From NCBI RefSeq assembly GCF_003441595.1, contig NZ_CP031848.1, positions 3,472,001-3,536,000 on the forward strand: a stretch of 64,000 nucleotides of DNA, written 5' to 3'. Positions 1 through 10,915 of this stretch are shown here, in pieces. The position numbers were made by a program, and so were the translations under genes. Origin of the DNA: Marinobacter sp. Arc7-DN-1 (GTDB taxonomy: Bacteria; Pseudomonadota; Gammaproteobacteria; Pseudomonadales; Oleiphilaceae). Numbering within the stretch: the stretch's first letter is position 1; every line of letters starts with the position of its first letter. The notes under the pieces were generated by a model. That model was not told where the DNA came from and searched no databases. It saw only the letters and a list, made by a program, of their open reading frames with translations.

Positions 1-414
1 GGCGTGGGACAAAACCTCCATGATAGGCAGGCTTTTGAGCTCCACCATCATCTCGAAGGCCCGGGCGTAGAGGAAATCACCTACCAGCACGCTCGGGGCA
101 TTACCCCAGCGTGCATTGGCCGTGCTCCGGCCCCGCCGCATGTCGGAGGTGTCCACCACATCGTCATGGAGTAGGGTGGCGGTGTGCAGGAATTCGATGA
201 CAGCCGCCAGTTTCAGGTGGTCGCTTTTGTCGTAGCCCGCAGCCTGGCTGGAAAGCAAAACCAGTAAGGGTCTCAGCCGCTTACCGCCGCTTTCGATGAT
301 GTACTGGGCGATTTTTTCCACCAGGGGAACGTCTGAGGAAAGCCGCTGGATGATCAGGTCATTGACGCGGCTGAAGTCGTCGGCCACGGTGTCGTGAATG
401 CGCTGGGCTGTCAT
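1..414 (-). CDS. ispB: Octaprenyl/polyprenyl diphosphate synthase IspB (partial, C-terminus beyond window)
   Basis: Makes the long isoprenoid chain of ubiquinone by successive head-to-tail addition of isopentenyl diphosphate. The minus-strand frame from the ATG at 412-414 is open to base 1 and gives the first 138 residues. It carries the trans-prenyltransferase signatures GGKRLRP and LHDDVVD (first Asp-rich motif, DDxxD) followed by RRG, the expected order for this family. An AAGGGA sequence lies about 12 bases before the ATG. The gene is divergent from rplU, the usual arrangement in gammaproteobacteria (ispB/rplU-rpmA). The C-terminal half with the second Asp-rich motif lies outside the window, so chain length specificity cannot be judged. 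Confidence 0.95.
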   Translation of the reverse strand, partial: MTAQRIHDTVADDFSRVNDLIIQRLSSDVPLVEKIAQYIIESGGKRLRPLLVLLSSQAAGYDKSDHLKLAAVIEFLHTATLLHDDVVDTSDMRRGRSTANARWGNAPSVLVGDFLYARAFEMMVELKSLPIMEVLSHA

Positions 415-482
415 GCGGCTTGTGGATCCCTTGCTGGTGTTGTCGTCGTTGCGTTCGCTGATAATAAAGGCAGGTCGCGGCA

Positions 483-511
483 ATGCTAGGTATTGCAGGT
501 TGAGGTGTCAA
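483..511 (-). promoter_or_regulatory. Candidate sigma-70 promoter of ispB
   Basis: Read on the minus strand: TTGACA (plus 506-511), a 17-base spacer, then TAGCAT (plus 483-488). Consensus -35, 4/6 -10 and ideal spacing, about 70 bases before the ispB start. By eye only. Confidence 0.55.
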
Positions 512-530
512 CGTTAAGTCGGCGAAGTCG

Positions 531-558
531 GGGTCAGAAGAAAGCTTTCTTCTGACCC
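531..558. repeat. Perfect 28-base palindrome of the GGGTCAG...CTGACCC type
   Basis: Arms of 14 bases (GGGTCAGAAGAAAG and its exact complement) meet without a loop. It lies between the divergent ispB and rplU promoters. The core resembles the palindromes at 24382-24420 and 29888-29917, and like the last it is followed by ATGTTCA. This looks like a dispersed REP-like family; see findings. Confidence 0.7.
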
Positions 559-568
559 TATGTTCAAC

Positions 569-597
569 TTGCTTAGCATGGCGTCTTCTCGTACAAT
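569..597 (+). promoter_or_regulatory. Candidate sigma-70 promoter of rplU-rpmA
   Basis: TTGCTT (569-574), 17-base spacer, TACAAT (592-597). The transcript would start near 604 and carry a leader of about 105 bases before rplU. Confidence 0.6.
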
Positions 598-625
598 CAC
601 GCGCCCAACTCATCCCAACCTGCGC

Positions 626-683
626 TCCCTGCTATAGGGTCGCCAGAGCGCTTCCCTTAGAACCAGGTGGATAAGAGCAGGGA
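626..683 (+). promoter_or_regulatory. Structured 5' leader of rplU (possible L21 autoregulatory element)
   Basis: TCCCTGCT (626-633) is exactly complementary to AGCAGGGA (676-683), closing a 42-base interior with its own AGGG/CCCT pairing. The stem ends about 25 bases before the rplU ATG. Ribosomal protein operons are often controlled through such leaders; here this is inference from pairing alone. Confidence 0.35.
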
Positions 684-708
684 TGGGTCAATCGCGGAGA
701 ACGAGTAA

Positions 709-1020
709 ATGTACGCAGTTATTGTCAGCGGTGGTAAGCAGCACCGTGTAAAAGAAGGCGAAACCCTGAAGCTGGAAAAGCTGGAAGTTGAAACCGGCGG
801 TAACGTTGAGTTTGATCGCGTTCTGCTGATCGCCGATGGTGACAAGGTTCAGGTTGGTGCGCCGGTTGTTGATGGTGCCAAAGTGACTGCGGAAGTGGTT
901 AGCCACGGCCGTCACGACAAGATTCAGATCATCAAGTTCCGTCGTCGTAAGCATTCCATGAAGCGTCAGGGCCACCGTCAGTGGTTTACTGAAGTAAAGA
1001 TCACGGGTATCCAGGGCTGA
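709..1020 (+). CDS. rplU: 50S ribosomal protein L21
   Basis: Structural protein of the large subunit that binds 23S rRNA. The product is 103 residues, the normal length. It begins [18 protein letters not shown] and has the conserved [14 protein letters not shown] basic stretch near residues 78-92 that defines L21. GGAGA stands 8 bases before the ATG. It is followed after 36 bases by rpmA (L27), the near-universal pairing, and both are read from the promoter near 569-597. Nothing unusual in the protein. Confidence 0.98.
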   Translation: MYAVIVSGGKQHRVKEGETLKLEKLEVETGGNVEFDRVLLIADGDKVQVGAPVVDGAKVTAEVVSHGRHDKIQIIKFRRRKHSMKRQGHRQWFTEVKITGIQG

Positions 1021-1056
1021 GGCTCTCGAATTACCCCCTAGAGAAGGAGGCTGGTA

Positions 1057-1317
1057 ATGGCTCATAAAAAAGCAGCAGGTAGTACCCGTAACGGTCGCGA
1101 TTCCGAGTCGAAACGACTTGGTGTGAAGCGCTTTGGCGGTGAGACTGTTTCTGCAGGCAGCATCATCATTCGTCAGCGTGGCACCCGTTTCCACGCTGGT
1201 AGCAACGTTGGCATTGGCAAGGATCACACCCTGTTTGCGAAAGCAGACGGCCAGGTGAAGTTCGAAGTCAAAGGCCCGCAGAGCCGTAAGTTCGTGAGCA
1301 TCGTTCCGGCTGCGTAA
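1057..1317 (+). CDS. rpmA: 50S ribosomal protein L27
   Basis: Large-subunit protein whose N-terminus reaches the peptidyl transferase centre and helps place the tRNA acceptor end. It has 86 residues and begins [16 protein letters not shown], the mature N-terminus of Proteobacteria, without the cleaved leader found in Firmicutes. The family stretch [11 protein letters not shown] follows. A strong AAGGAGG ribosome binding site precedes the ATG. It is cotranscribed with rplU and followed by a clear intrinsic terminator at 1394-1430, so the ribosomal pair forms its own unit ahead of obgE. Confidence 0.98.
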   Translation: MAHKKAAGSTRNGRDSESKRLGVKRFGGETVSAGSIIIRQRGTRFHAGSNVGIGKDHTLFAKADGQVKFEVKGPQSRKFVSIVPAA

Positions 1318-1393
1318 GCAGCGGCGATCCGGTTCTGTCGAACCTTGGGTGGCGCTGATATCCTGATATCATCAGGTGTTCAGAGCCATCCGG

Positions 1394-1430
1394 AGCCCCG
1401 CAAAGCTTCCTTGAGGCTGCGGGGCTTTTT
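1394..1430 (+). terminator. Rho-independent terminator after rpmA
   Basis: AGCCCCGCA (1394-1402) pairs with TGCGGGGCT (1418-1426), followed by a run of five T. Confidence 0.85.
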
Positions 1431-1458
1431 AGTTTATGCGCATCGCGCAAAGGGTTGA

Positions 1459-2655
<1,197 letters not shown>

Positions 2656-2690
2656 AGCAGGATTAACACCAGGGAGACCGCTCAAGCACC

Positions 2691-3815
2691 ATGACTGAAC
2701 GCCTACAGTTGCGCCAGGCCCGCCGCCTGGTTATCAAGATCGGAAGCGCCCTGCTGACCAACGATGGCAGGGGGCTGGATGTGGCTGCTCTGGGCTTGTG
2801 GGTGGATCAGATTGCAGAGCTGGTCGAAGAAGGGGTGGAAGTGGTCGTGGTCTCCTCCGGTTCGGTGGCTGAGGGGATGAGCCGTCTTGGCTGGACAGTG
2901 AGGCCGGAGCAGTTGCACGAACTCCAGGCCGCCGCCGCGGTTGGGCAAATGGGATTGGTTCAGACCTGGGAGGCCCAGTTCAAGCGGCATGATATCCACA
3001 CTGCCCAGATTCTCCTCACTCACGATGACCTCTCGGACCGCAAGCGATACCTCAACGGCCGAAGCACGCTCAGGGCGCTGCTCGACTTTGGCGTAGTGCC
3101 GATCGTCAACGAAAACGACACGGTGGTGACCGACGAGATTCGGTTCGGTGACAACGATACCCTTGGCGCACTGGTCGCTAACCTGATTGAGGCGGACGGC
3201 CTGATTATCCTGACTGATCAGCTTGGTCTGTTTGACAAGGATCCCAGGAAGAACGCCAATGCCCGGCTGGTCACTGAGCGCAAGGCTGGTGATCATGAGC
3301 TGGATGCCATGGCCGGAGGCGGGGCCGGTGTGCTGGGGCGGGGTGGCATGATGACCAAATTGCGTGCGGCTCGCCTGGCCGCCCGGTCTGGTGCGTTTAC
3401 CGTTATTGTTGGTGGTCGTATCGAGGGGGTGATCGGCCGGCTGCGCCAAGGCGACGTGATTGGCACCCTGCTGCTCCCGGAGCAGGGCCGGATCGCTGCC
3501 CGCAAGCAGTGGCTGGCCAGCCATTTACAGACCCGGGGCAAGTTGACCCTGGATGACGGTGCGGTGAAGGTGGTGTGTCTCGGCGGGCGCAGCCTGCTTC
3601 CGGTGGGCGTAAAGGGTGTGGTCGGGCAGTTTCGCCGTGGCGAAATGGTGTCCTGCGTTGATCAGGCTGGCAAGGAGATTGCCCGGGGGCTTGTGAATTA
3701 CGATGCCGACGAGGCCAGGGCGATCGCCGGTCGATCCAGTGACCGGATTGCCGAGGTTCTGGGCTACAGTTCCGGCGAGGAAATGATACACCGGGATAAC
3801 CTCGTTATAGTGTAA
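2691..3815 (+). CDS. proB: Glutamate 5-kinase
   Basis: Catalyses the first step of proline synthesis, ATP-dependent phosphorylation of glutamate to gamma-glutamyl phosphate. The 374-residue protein has the amino-acid kinase domain ([11 protein letters not shown] at 16-26; INENDTV-type motif [22 protein letters not shown]) and a C-terminal PUA domain (about residues 280-360), the long proteobacterial form. GGGAG lies 13 bases before the ATG. Obg followed by proB is a conserved gammaproteobacterial pairing. The gene ends at a strong palindromic terminator shared with convergent rpsT. proA is not adjacent. Confidence 0.96.
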   Translation: MTERLQLRQARRLVIKIGSALLTNDGRGLDVAALGLWVDQIAELVEEGVEVVVVSSGSVAEGMSRLGWTVRPEQLHELQAAAAVGQMGLVQTWEAQFKRHDIHTAQILLTHDDLSDRKRYLNGRSTLRALLDFGVVPIVNENDTVVTDEIRFGDNDTLGALVANLIEADGLIILTDQLGLFDKDPRKNANARLVTERKAGDHELDAMAGGGAGVLGRGGMMTKLRAARLAARSGAFTVIVGGRIEGVIGRLRQGDVIGTLLLPEQGRIAARKQWLASHLQTRGKLTLDDGAVKVVCLGGRSLLPVGVKGVVGQFRRGEMVSCVDQAGKEIARGLVNYDADEARAIAGRSSDRIAEVLGYSSGEEMIHRDNLVIV

Positions 3816-3833
3816 TGCTTGTTTCTGATAACT

Positions 3834-3877
3834 GAAGCATAAAAAAACCGGCCAACTGGCCGGTTTTTTTATGCTTC
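3834..3877. terminator. Bidirectional terminator between proB and rpsT
   Basis: A 21-base arm (3834-3854, GAAGCATAAAAAAACCGGCCA) and its exact complement (3857-3877) are separated by two bases. A/T runs flank the GC core on both strands, so it can terminate both converging genes. Confidence 0.9.
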
Positions 3878-3891
3878 TGAAGTCGGGCGAC

Positions 3892-4161
3892 TTACGCGCT
3901 CTTCAGAGACTTGATCTTGGCGCTCAGGCGGCTCTTGTGACGAGCAACCTTGTTCTTCGCGAAGATACCCTTGTTGACCATGCTGTCCAGAATCGGCTGG
4001 GCCTGCTGGAAAGCAGCCTGGGCTTCTTCGTAGTTGCCGGCCTCAATCTTGGACTGGATCTTCTTCATGTAAGTACGAGCCATGGAACGCAGGCTTGCAT
4101 TGTGCTTGCGGTTCTTCTCGTTCTGACGTGCGCGCTTCTTGGCTTGCGGGGTATTTGCCAC
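3892..4161 (-). CDS. rpsT: 30S ribosomal protein S20
   Basis: Small-subunit protein that binds the 5' and 3' minor domains of 16S rRNA. I place the start at the GTG at 4159-4161 because the protein then begins (M)[12 protein letters not shown], the conserved S20 N-terminus, with length 89 residues, and because AGGAG lies just upstream. An in-frame ATG at 4222-4224 would add 21 unrelated residues without a good binding site. The start is therefore non-AUG; E. coli rpsT also uses a weak start (UUG), which matters for its autogenous control. The gene is convergent with proB and divergent from murJ. Confidence 0.95.
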   Translation of the reverse strand: MANTPQAKKRARQNEKNRKHNASLRSMARTYMKKIQSKIEAGNYEEAQAAFQQAQPILDSMVNKGIFAKNKVARHKSRLSAKIKSLKSA

Positions 4162-4253
4162 CGTAAAACTCCTGAAAATCTCAAATTCGTTGCTGAATGA
4201 TTCGTTACATCGCGGGCGCGCCAAAACCAGCGCGTCGAAATAAATGACGCGGA

Positions 4254-4282
4254 ACTATGCCGCTCAAACCTCGAAATGTCAA
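4254..4282 (-). promoter_or_regulatory. Candidate sigma-70 promoter of rpsT
   Basis: On the minus strand TTGACA (plus 4277-4282), 17-base spacer, CATAGT (plus 4254-4259), giving a leader of about 85 bases before the GTG start. Confidence 0.5.
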
Positions 4283-4372
4283 GGCCAAAACCCATTTCAT
4301 GCCCTGACACAGAAGGCCTGTGGTAAACTCGCGGCCACTTGTCTATTTCCACAATGCCAGACCAGAGCCCGC

Positions 4373-5953
4373 ATGTCTTCGGAACCTGAATCATCTCCTG
4401 AGCAAAAGCAATTGCCTAAAGCGCCTGGCCTGCTCAGGTCGTCGGGACTTGTGGGCATTATGACCATGCTGTCCCGGGTGCTTGGCCTGGTCCGGGACAT
4501 GGTGATTGCCCGCTATTTTGGCGCCGGTGCCGGGGCGGATGCTTTTTTTGTCGCCTTCAAGATTCCCAACTTTCTGCGCCGGCTGTTTGCCGAGGGCGCT
4601 TTTTCCCAGGCCTTCGTTCCAGTGTTGTCGTCCTACCGGGAAAATCAGTCCCACTCCGACGTGCAGCGGCTGGTCAATGCTGTGGCCGGTTCACTGGGTC
4701 TGGTGTTGCTGGGTGTAACACTGGTGGCGATCCTGGGAGCGCCGGTGTTGACGGCAGTTTTTGCGCCGGGGTTTCTTGATGATGACGTGAAGTTTGCCCT
4801 GACCAGCGAGATGCTGCGCATCACCTTCCCCTATTTATTGCTGATCTCCCTGACCGCCTTTGCCGGCGGCATACTGAACAGCTACGACCGGTTCGCTGTG
4901 CCGGCGTTTACCCCGGTTCTTCTGAACCTGGCCATGATTGCGGCGGCGATCTGGCTGACGCCACTGATGGACGAGCCGGTGATGGCGCTGGCCTGGGGGG
5001 TGTTCATTGCCGGTGCCCTGCAGTTGTTCTTCCAGCTGCCTTTTCTGATGCGCCTCGGCCTGTTGCCCAGGCCTCGAGTCGATTATCGCCACGAAGGTGT
5101 CAGCCGGATTCTTAAATTGATGGCGCCCGCCCTGTTCGGGGTATCGGTCAGCCAGATCAATCTGCTGCTTGATACCGTGCTGGCTTCCTTTCTTCAGACC
5201 GGCAGTGTCTCCTGGTTGTATTACTCCGACCGGCTTGCGGAACTGCCTCTTGGTGTATTTGGCATTGCCATTGCCACGGTGATTCTTCCAAGCCTGTCCC
5301 GCAAGCATGCGGCGGCATCGGCTGACCAGTTTGCGGCCACCCTGGACTGGGCAGTCCGTGCGGTCCTGTTGATTGGTTTGCCGGCGGCGCTGGCCCTCGT
5401 CTTGCTGGCGGAGCCGCTGATTGCCACCCTGTTTCACTACGGCGAAGTGGCCGACCGGGATGTGGCCATGTCGGCCCAGAGCCTGCGGGCCTATTCCGCG
5501 GGGTTGCTTGCGTTCATGCTAATTAAAGTGCTGGCTCCGGGTTTCTTTGCCCGCGAGGACACTAAAACGCCGGTCAAGATCGGTGTTATCGCCATGGTGG
5601 CGAACATGGTGTTCAACCTGATACTGATTTTTCCGCTGGCGCATGCCGGACTGGCATTGGCAACCTCCCTGTCGGCCTGGCTGAATGGGTATCTGCTGTG
5701 GCGAGGGTTGCGCAAGGAAGGAGCCTGGCAGAGCCAGCCCGGCTGGCCCCGTTTCCTGCTGCAGGTTCTATTCGCCAATGGTGCGTTGGCTGCCGTTATT
5801 TTGTGGCTCAAGGCGCCGGTGGCAGTGTGGCTGGCAAACGGCGGTTATCAGCGGGCGGCGGATATGGCGATATTGGTGGGTGCCGGTGTGGCCATTTACT
5901 TTGTTGCCCTGGCGCTGGCCGGGGTTCGGGTAAGACATTTCCGCCAGAGGTAA
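4373..5953 (+). CDS. murJ: Lipid II flippase MurJ
   Basis: Inner-membrane flippase that moves the peptidoglycan precursor lipid II to the periplasmic face. With the ATG at 4373 the product is 526 residues, close to the usual 510-525. After a short polar N-terminus it shows the family start SSGLVGIMTMLSRVLGLVRDMVIARYFG followed by DAFFVAFKIPNFLRRLFAEGAFSQAFVPV and many hydrophobic segments (about 14 expected). An ORF start at 4244 would add 43 residues unlike the family and is rejected. The ribosome binding site is weak. Upstream of ribF-ileS-lspA as in Pseudomonas. Confidence 0.95.
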   Translation: MSSEPESSPEQKQLPKAPGLLRSSGLVGIMTMLSRVLGLVRDMVIARYFGAGAGADAFFVAFKIPNFLRRLFAEGAFSQAFVPVLSSYRENQSHSDVQRLVNAVAGSLGLVLLGVTLVAILGAPVLTAVFAPGFLDDDVKFALTSEMLRITFPYLLLISLTAFAGGILNSYDRFAVPAFTPVLLNLAMIAAAIWLTPLMDEPVMALAWGVFIAGALQLFFQLPFLMRLGLLPRPRVDYRHEGVSRILKLMAPALFGVSVSQINLLLDTVLASFLQTGSVSWLYYSDRLAELPLGVFGIAIATVILPSLSRKHAAASADQFAATLDWAVRAVLLIGLPAALALVLLAEPLIATLFHYGEVADRDVAMSAQSLRAYSAGLLAFMLIKVLAPGFFAREDTKTPVKIGVIAMVANMVFNLILIFPLAHAGLALATSLSAWLNGYLLWRGLRKEGAWQSQPGWPRFLLQVLFANGALAAVILWLKAPVAVWLANGGYQRAADMAILVGAGVAIYFVALALAGVRVRHFRQR

Positions 5954-5961
5954 GGTATAAT
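5932..5961 (+). promoter_or_regulatory. Candidate promoter of ribF overlapping the end of murJ
   Basis: AAGACA (5932-5937), 18-base spacer, perfect TATAAT (5956-5961), 75 bases before the ribF start. The -35 is weak. Confidence 0.45.
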
Positions 5962-6036
5962 CGCGCGTTTTCTCACCAGCGTTGCGGTAACAAGGGTAGC
6001 GCTGAAAGCTAGCTGGCAATTGAAGGTTCGCATTAC

Positions 6037-7008
6037 ATGCGTCTGATCCGGGGCCTGACCAACCTGAAAAAGCTGTCCCGGCGGGAGGATTCTCCACTCG
6101 CCAACGGGTGTGTCGCCACCATCGGTAATTTTGACGGTGTGCATCTGGGCCACAAGACCATTATTGATCAGGTCAGGAGCAAGGCCGAAGCCCTTGGCGT
6201 GCCTTCCATGGTCATGATTTTCGAGCCCCAGCCCCGGGAGTTTTTCCAGGGTAGCGAGGCGCCGCCAAGGTTGATGGGGTTCCGGCAGAAATTTGAGGCC
6301 CTGTTGGCCGAGGGCATCGATATCGTGCTGTGCCTGCGCTTCAATCAGGCCTTCCGCAGTTACTCTGCCATGGGCTTTATCGAAGACATCCTGATTCAGG
6401 GGCTGGCCGTCCGGCACCTGGTGGTGGGGGACGATTTCCGCTTTGGCTGCGACCGGGCCGGGGATTTCGCCCTTCTAAAGAAAGTAGGCAAGGATGCAGG
6501 GTTCACGGTTGAGAATACCCGCACGGTAACGGTTGATGGCGAGCGGGTGAGCAGCACCCGTGTGCGGGAACTGATCACGGTGAACGGCCTGGAGCAGGCA
6601 GAGGCGCTGCTCGGACATCCATACCGCATCCGGGGCAGGGTGGTATATGGCAGGCAACTGGGGCGCCAGATCGGGGCGCCAACGGCGAACATCCTGTTGC
6701 ACCGGCTACCAGCGCTGCAAGGGGTGTATGTGGTGGCGGCCACACTGGACGATGGCGCCGTGTACGATGGCGTTGCCAACATAGGCCTGCGGCCGACCGT
6801 GGATGGCAAGCAGCCGTCCCTGGAAGTGCACCTGTTTGACTTTGCTGGCACACTTTATGGCCAGCACCTGGAAGTCGTGTTCCGCCACGGCCTGCGGGAC
6901 GAGGAAAAGTTCGCTTCCGTGGATGAACTGAAAGAACAGATTACCCGGGATTTCGAGCACGCCCGTGCGTGGATTTCGGAGCACGGCACTGTAAAAAGCG
7001 CGCATTGA
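6037..7008 (+). CDS. ribF: Bifunctional riboflavin kinase / FAD synthetase
   Basis: Phosphorylates riboflavin to FMN and adenylates FMN to FAD in the cytoplasm. The 323-residue protein has the N-terminal nucleotidyltransferase domain with [10 protein letters not shown] (about 30-39) and the SSTRVRELI motif that closes it, then the C-terminal flavokinase domain with [20 protein letters not shown] and the [11 protein letters not shown] segment. Length and domain order match E. coli RibF. It stands between murJ and ileS, the standard gammaproteobacterial order, 73 bases before ileS, so cotranscription with ileS-lspA is likely. Confidence 0.96.
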   Translation: MRLIRGLTNLKKLSRREDSPLANGCVATIGNFDGVHLGHKTIIDQVRSKAEALGVPSMVMIFEPQPREFFQGSEAPPRLMGFRQKFEALLAEGIDIVLCLRFNQAFRSYSAMGFIEDILIQGLAVRHLVVGDDFRFGCDRAGDFALLKKVGKDAGFTVENTRTVTVDGERVSSTRVRELITVNGLEQAEALLGHPYRIRGRVVYGRQLGRQIGAPTANILLHRLPALQGVYVVAATLDDGAVYDGVANIGLRPTVDGKQPSLEVHLFDFAGTLYGQHLEVVFRHGLRDEEKFASVDELKEQITRDFEHARAWISEHGTVKSAH

Positions 7009-7081
7009 AACGCCCGGCTGCGCCCCAACGAATAAAAGACTGACCAACACTGACCAAGACCAAAAGAGTACGCACACAAAC

Positions 7082-9901
7082 ATGAGCGACTACAAGCACA
7101 CCCTGAATCTGCCGGAAACCGCCTTTCCCATGCGCGGTAACCTGGCCAGGCGCGAGCCGGAAATGCTCAAGCGCTGGCAGGATCTCGACGTCTACGGCAA
7201 CCTGCGCAAGCAGCGTGAGGGGCGGGACAAGTTCATTCTCCACGATGGTCCTCCCTACGCCAACGGCAGCATTCACATAGGTCATGCGGTCAACAAGATT
7301 CTCAAGGACATGATCGTCAAGTCTCAAGGCTTCATGGGCTACGACGCGCCCTATGTGCCGGGTTGGGACTGCCATGGCCTGCCCATCGAACACAAGGTGG
7401 AGCAGGAGATCGGCAAGGCAGGCGTGAAGGTGGATTACAAGACCTTCCGCCAAGCCTGCCGTGACTATGCCACCAAACAGATCGCCGGTCAGAAGGAAGA
7501 CTTCATTCGCCTGGGTGTGATGGGTGAGTGGGACAAGCCCTATCTGACCATGGATCCCAAGGTGGAAGCCGGGATCGTTCGCGCCCTGGGCAAGATCGTA
7601 GCCAAAGGTCACCTGGTTCGTGGCTATAAGCCGGTTTACTGGAGTGTGGTGGGTCAGTCCGCACTGGCAGAGGCCGAAGTTGAGTACCAGGACAAAACCT
7701 CTACCCAGATTGACGTCCGCTTCACCGCCGTTGATCAGCCAAAAGCGCTCTCACTGTTTGGCACTGATAGGGGCGAAGGCGATGTGTCTGTCGTCATCTG
7801 GACCACCACCCCCTGGACCATTCCGGCCAACCAGGCCGTGTCCGTGAATGCCGAGCTGGACTATGCGCTGGTCCAGACCGACGTCGGGCAGGGGCCGGAG
7901 CGCATGATCCTGGCTGCCGAGATGGTGGAAGGCGTCATGGCCCGCTGGCAGGTGGAAGACTATGAAGTGCTGGCGACCTGTTCCGGCGCCGCACTGGAGC
8001 ACCTGGTGCTCCAGCATCCGATTTACGACAGGCAGGTGCCGGTCATCCTGGGGGAGCACGTATCCACCGACGCCGGTACCGGTGCTGTCCATACCGCGCC
8101 GGATCACGGTATGGAAGACTTTGAAGTAGGCAAGGCCTACAACATCGGCACCATCAACCTGGTTCAGGCCGACGGCACCTACACCTCGGCGGCCGGTGAA
8201 CTGGCTGGCGTGCACGTTTACAAGGCCGATGAGCCGGTTTGCGGCGCGCTTGAGCGCGAAGGCAAGCTGGTCCGTTCGGAGAAGTTCCGTCACAGCTACC
8301 CGCACTGCTGGCGCACCAAGACCCCGCTGATCTACCGGGCGACTCCCCAGTGGTTTATCAGCATGGACAAGGAACACCTCCGCGCCGACGCTCTGGAAGC
8401 GATCAAGGGCGTGCGCTGGGTGCCATCCTGGGGCAAGAATCGCATCGAAGCCATGTTCAACCAGTCTCCGGACTGGTGCATCTCCCGGCAGCGCACCTGG
8501 GGCGTACCCATCACCCTGTTTATCCACAAGGAGACACAGGAACTGCATCCGGACACCCAGAACCTGATCGAGAAGGTGGCCCAGCAGATTGAGGAGGGCG
8601 GTATCGACGCCTGGTACGAGCTGGATGCGTCCGCGCTGCTGGGCAGCGATGCCGAGCAGTACGAGAAGGTGACCGATACCCTCGATGTCTGGTTCGACTC
8701 CGGCGTGACCCACGAATCGGTGCTGCGGGTTCGCGAGGAACTGGGCCAGTTCCCGGCGGATATGTACCTGGAAGGTTCAGATCAGCACCGTGGCTGGTTC
8801 CAGTCGTCCCTGAAAACCTCCATCGCCATGAACGGTGTGGCGCCTTACAAGCAGGTTCTGACCCACGGCTTTACCGTCGATGGTAAGGGCCACAAGATGT
8901 CCAAATCCCTGGGTAACGTGATCGCGCCCCAGGAAGTCATGAACGAGCTGGGTGCTGACATCCTGCGGCTGTGGGTGGCGGCGACGGACTACAGCGGTGA
9001 AATGACCGTCTCGAAGGACATCCTGCGCCAGACCGCCGATGGTTACCGCCGGATCCGGAACACCTCCCGCTTCCTGCTGAGCAACCTGACCGGTTTCGAT
9101 CCGGAACAGCACATGGTGGCACCGGAGGACATGATCGCCCTGGACCGCTGGATGGTGGATCGTGCCCTGCAGTTGCAAGAAGAGCTCCATGAGGATTACG
9201 GCAACTATGCCTTCCTGCGGATCTACCAGAAGGTCTACAACTTCTGCGAGGCGACCCTGGGCGGCTTTTACCTCGATATCATCAAGGACCGCCAGTACAC
9301 CACCCAGGCCGACAGCCTGGCCCGTCGCTCCTGCCAGACGGCTCTCTATCACGTAGCCGAGGCCCTGGTTCGCTGGATTGCCCCGATCCTGAGCTTCACC
9401 GCCGATGAAATCTGGCAGCACCTGCCGGGCAAGCGGGGCGATACCGTATTCTACGAAACCTGGTACGAAGGCCTGACCGCGCTGCCGGAAAACGCCGAGC
9501 TTGGTCGCGACTACTGGCGCGAGATCTACAGCGTCAAGGAAGCCGTCAACAAACGGCTGGAGGAGGCCCGGGCGCGTGGAGAGATCAAGGGCTCCCTGAG
9601 TGCGGAAGTCACCCTTTACTGCGAAGGTGATCTGGCGGCAGAGCTCAAACACCTTGGTGAGGAACTGCGTTTCGTCCTGATCACGTCTGAGGCCACCGTG
9701 AAGCCGGTCTCCGAGGCGGGCGACGCCGAGATGACTTCCCACGAAGGCCTCCGGGTGAAGGTGACTCCGGCTACCCACACCAAGTGCGAGCGTTGCTGGC
9801 ATCACCGGGAAGATGTCGGCCGTAACGCCAGGTACGAGGACCTCTGTGGTCGTTGCGTGACCAACGTGGAAGGGCCCGGTGAAGCCCGCGCTTACGCCTG
9901 A
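7082..9901 (+). CDS. ileS: Isoleucyl-tRNA synthetase
   Basis: Class I aminoacyl-tRNA synthetase that charges tRNA-Ile. The 939-residue product carries [11 protein letters not shown] (HIGH at 65-68) and [10 protein letters not shown] (KMSKS at 605-609), both in the positions known for E. coli IleS, plus the editing domain between them ([12 protein letters not shown]). The C-terminal zinc motif CERCWHH ... CGRC is intact. This is the eubacterial type normally sensitive to mupirocin rather than the eukaryote-like type; that inference rests on overall resemblance. The TGA overlaps the lspA ATG by one base, so translation is coupled. Confidence 0.98.
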   Translation: MSDYKHTLNLPETAFPMRGNLARREPEMLKRWQDLDVYGNLRKQREGRDKFILHDGPPYANGSIHIGHAVNKILKDMIVKSQGFMGYDAPYVPGWDCHGLPIEHKVEQEIGKAGVKVDYKTFRQACRDYATKQIAGQKEDFIRLGVMGEWDKPYLTMDPKVEAGIVRALGKIVAKGHLVRGYKPVYWSVVGQSALAEAEVEYQDKTSTQIDVRFTAVDQPKALSLFGTDRGEGDVSVVIWTTTPWTIPANQAVSVNAELDYALVQTDVGQGPERMILAAEMVEGVMARWQVEDYEVLATCSGAALEHLVLQHPIYDRQVPVILGEHVSTDAGTGAVHTAPDHGMEDFEVGKAYNIGTINLVQADGTYTSAAGELAGVHVYKADEPVCGALEREGKLVRSEKFRHSYPHCWRTKTPLIYRATPQWFISMDKEHLRADALEAIKGVRWVPSWGKNRIEAMFNQSPDWCISRQRTWGVPITLFIHKETQELHPDTQNLIEKVAQQIEEGGIDAWYELDASALLGSDAEQYEKVTDTLDVWFDSGVTHESVLRVREELGQFPADMYLEGSDQHRGWFQSSLKTSIAMNGVAPYKQVLTHGFTVDGKGHKMSKSLGNVIAPQEVMNELGADILRLWVAATDYSGEMTVSKDILRQTADGYRRIRNTSRFLLSNLTGFDPEQHMVAPEDMIALDRWMVDRALQLQEELHEDYGNYAFLRIYQKVYNFCEATLGGFYLDIIKDRQYTTQADSLARRSCQTALYHVAEALVRWIAPILSFTADEIWQHLPGKRGDTVFYETWYEGLTALPENAELGRDYWREIYSVKEAVNKRLEEARARGEIKGSLSAEVTLYCEGDLAAELKHLGEELRFVLITSEATVKPVSEAGDAEMTSHEGLRVKVTPATHTKCERCWHHREDVGRNARYEDLCGRCVTNVEGPGEARAYA

Positions 9902-10425
9902 TGGACGCTGCCATGCCTGAACAGGTCGCCGGAAGCAAACTCAAGTGGCTGTGGCTGGCGGTGCTTGTGATCATCCTCGATCTCGGCACCAAGGCCATGG
10001 CCACGGCCATGCTGACCTACGGCGATCCGGTTCCGGTCATCCCCATGTTCAACCTGACCCTGCTCCACAATACCGGCGCCGCGTTCAGCTTCCTGGCCGA
10101 AGCCGCGGGCTGGCAACGCTGGTTTTTCGTAACCCTGGCCCTGGTGGTCAGTGTTGTGCTGATCTACTGGCTGAAAAACCTGAAGCGCCATGAAACCTGG
10201 ACCGCCGTTGCCATCGTGCTCATACTCGGTGGCGCCCTGGGTAATGTCTACGACCGGGTGGTGCACGGCTATGTCGTCGACTTCCTGCATTTGTACTGGC
10301 AGGACTGGCACTTTCCCGCCTTTAACCTGGCCGACACCGCCATCACCATCGGTGCTGCCATGATGATTCTCGATATGTTCCGCAAACCCACCGATTCTGG
10401 TGGGGATGCTGAAAGGAGCGAGTAA
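9901..10425 (+). CDS. lspA: Lipoprotein signal peptidase (signal peptidase II)
   Basis: Integral inner-membrane aspartyl protease that cleaves prolipoprotein signal peptides before the lipidated cysteine. The 174-residue product shows four hydrophobic segments and the two catalytic boxes [15 protein letters not shown] (catalytic Asp about 127) and FNLADTAI (Asp about 145), with the substrate-binding [11 protein letters not shown] stretch. The ATG at 9901 overlaps the ileS stop; a second ATG at 9913 is possible and would remove four residues. Its substrates within this window include BamD and LpoA. It is followed after five bases by fkpB. Confidence 0.96.
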   Translation: MDAAMPEQVAGSKLKWLWLAVLVIILDLGTKAMATAMLTYGDPVPVIPMFNLTLLHNTGAAFSFLAEAAGWQRWFFVTLALVVSVVLIYWLKNLKRHETWTAVAIVLILGGALGNVYDRVVHGYVVDFLHLYWQDWHFPAFNLADTAITIGAAMMILDMFRKPTDSGGDAERSE

Positions 10426-10430
10426 CTCTT

Positions 10431-10883
10431 ATGAATGAACTGCCTGTCGACAAGGGTACCCGGGTCAAACTGCATTTCGCCCTGAAGTTTCCGGATGGTG
10501 AAGTGATCGATTCCACCTTTGAGAAAGAGCCGGCCACCCTCGAAATCGGCGATGAAAACCTGCCGGAGAATTTCGAAGCCTACCTGATGGGCATGAAGGC
10601 CGGCGACCGGGAAAGCTATCAAGTGCCCCCGGAAAAAGCCTTTGGTCAGCACAACCCCAACAACGTACAGACGTTCAAGCGCCACGAGTTCAGCCCAGAT
10701 ATGGTGCTGGAGCCGGGCGTGATGATCTCCTTCGCGGATGCCCGCCAGAGCGAACTGCCGGGCGTTGTCAGCCGGGTGGAAGGCGATGAAGTGGAGGTGG
10801 ATTTCAATCACCCCCTGGCAGGGCGTACACTGACCTTCGAAGTACAGATTATTGATGTGGAGCCCGCAGGGGCGACCCATTAA
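10431..10883 (+). CDS. fkpB: FKBP-type peptidyl-prolyl cis-trans isomerase FkpB (SlpA)
   Basis: Short FKBP with an inserted chaperone (IF) domain, of the SlyD/SlpA group, acting in the cytoplasm. The 150-residue product begins KLHFALKFPDGEVIDSTF and has EPATLEIGDENLPENFEAYLMGMKAGD, then the insertion with the FGQHNPNNVQTFKRHEF stretch, then the closing FKBP strand FNHPLAGRTLTFEVQI. It lacks the His-rich metal tail of SlyD, which supports FkpB. The order lspA-fkpB-ispH is that of E. coli and Pseudomonas. Confidence 0.93.
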   Translation: MNELPVDKGTRVKLHFALKFPDGEVIDSTFEKEPATLEIGDENLPENFEAYLMGMKAGDRESYQVPPEKAFGQHNPNNVQTFKRHEFSPDMVLEPGVMISFADARQSELPGVVSRVEGDEVEVDFNHPLAGRTLTFEVQIIDVEPAGATH

Positions 10884-10915
10884 AAAGAAATAGCTGAGCG
10901 TCATACTCTGAACTA

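Noticed and set aside
4244-4372. N-terminal extension of MurJ from ATG 4244
   Set aside because: The extra 43 residues do not resemble the family and overlap the rpsT promoter.
8777-9805. Long minus-strand open frame of 342 codons
   Set aside because: It lies wholly antisense to ileS, has no recognisable motif, and is explained by codon bias of the GC-rich gene.
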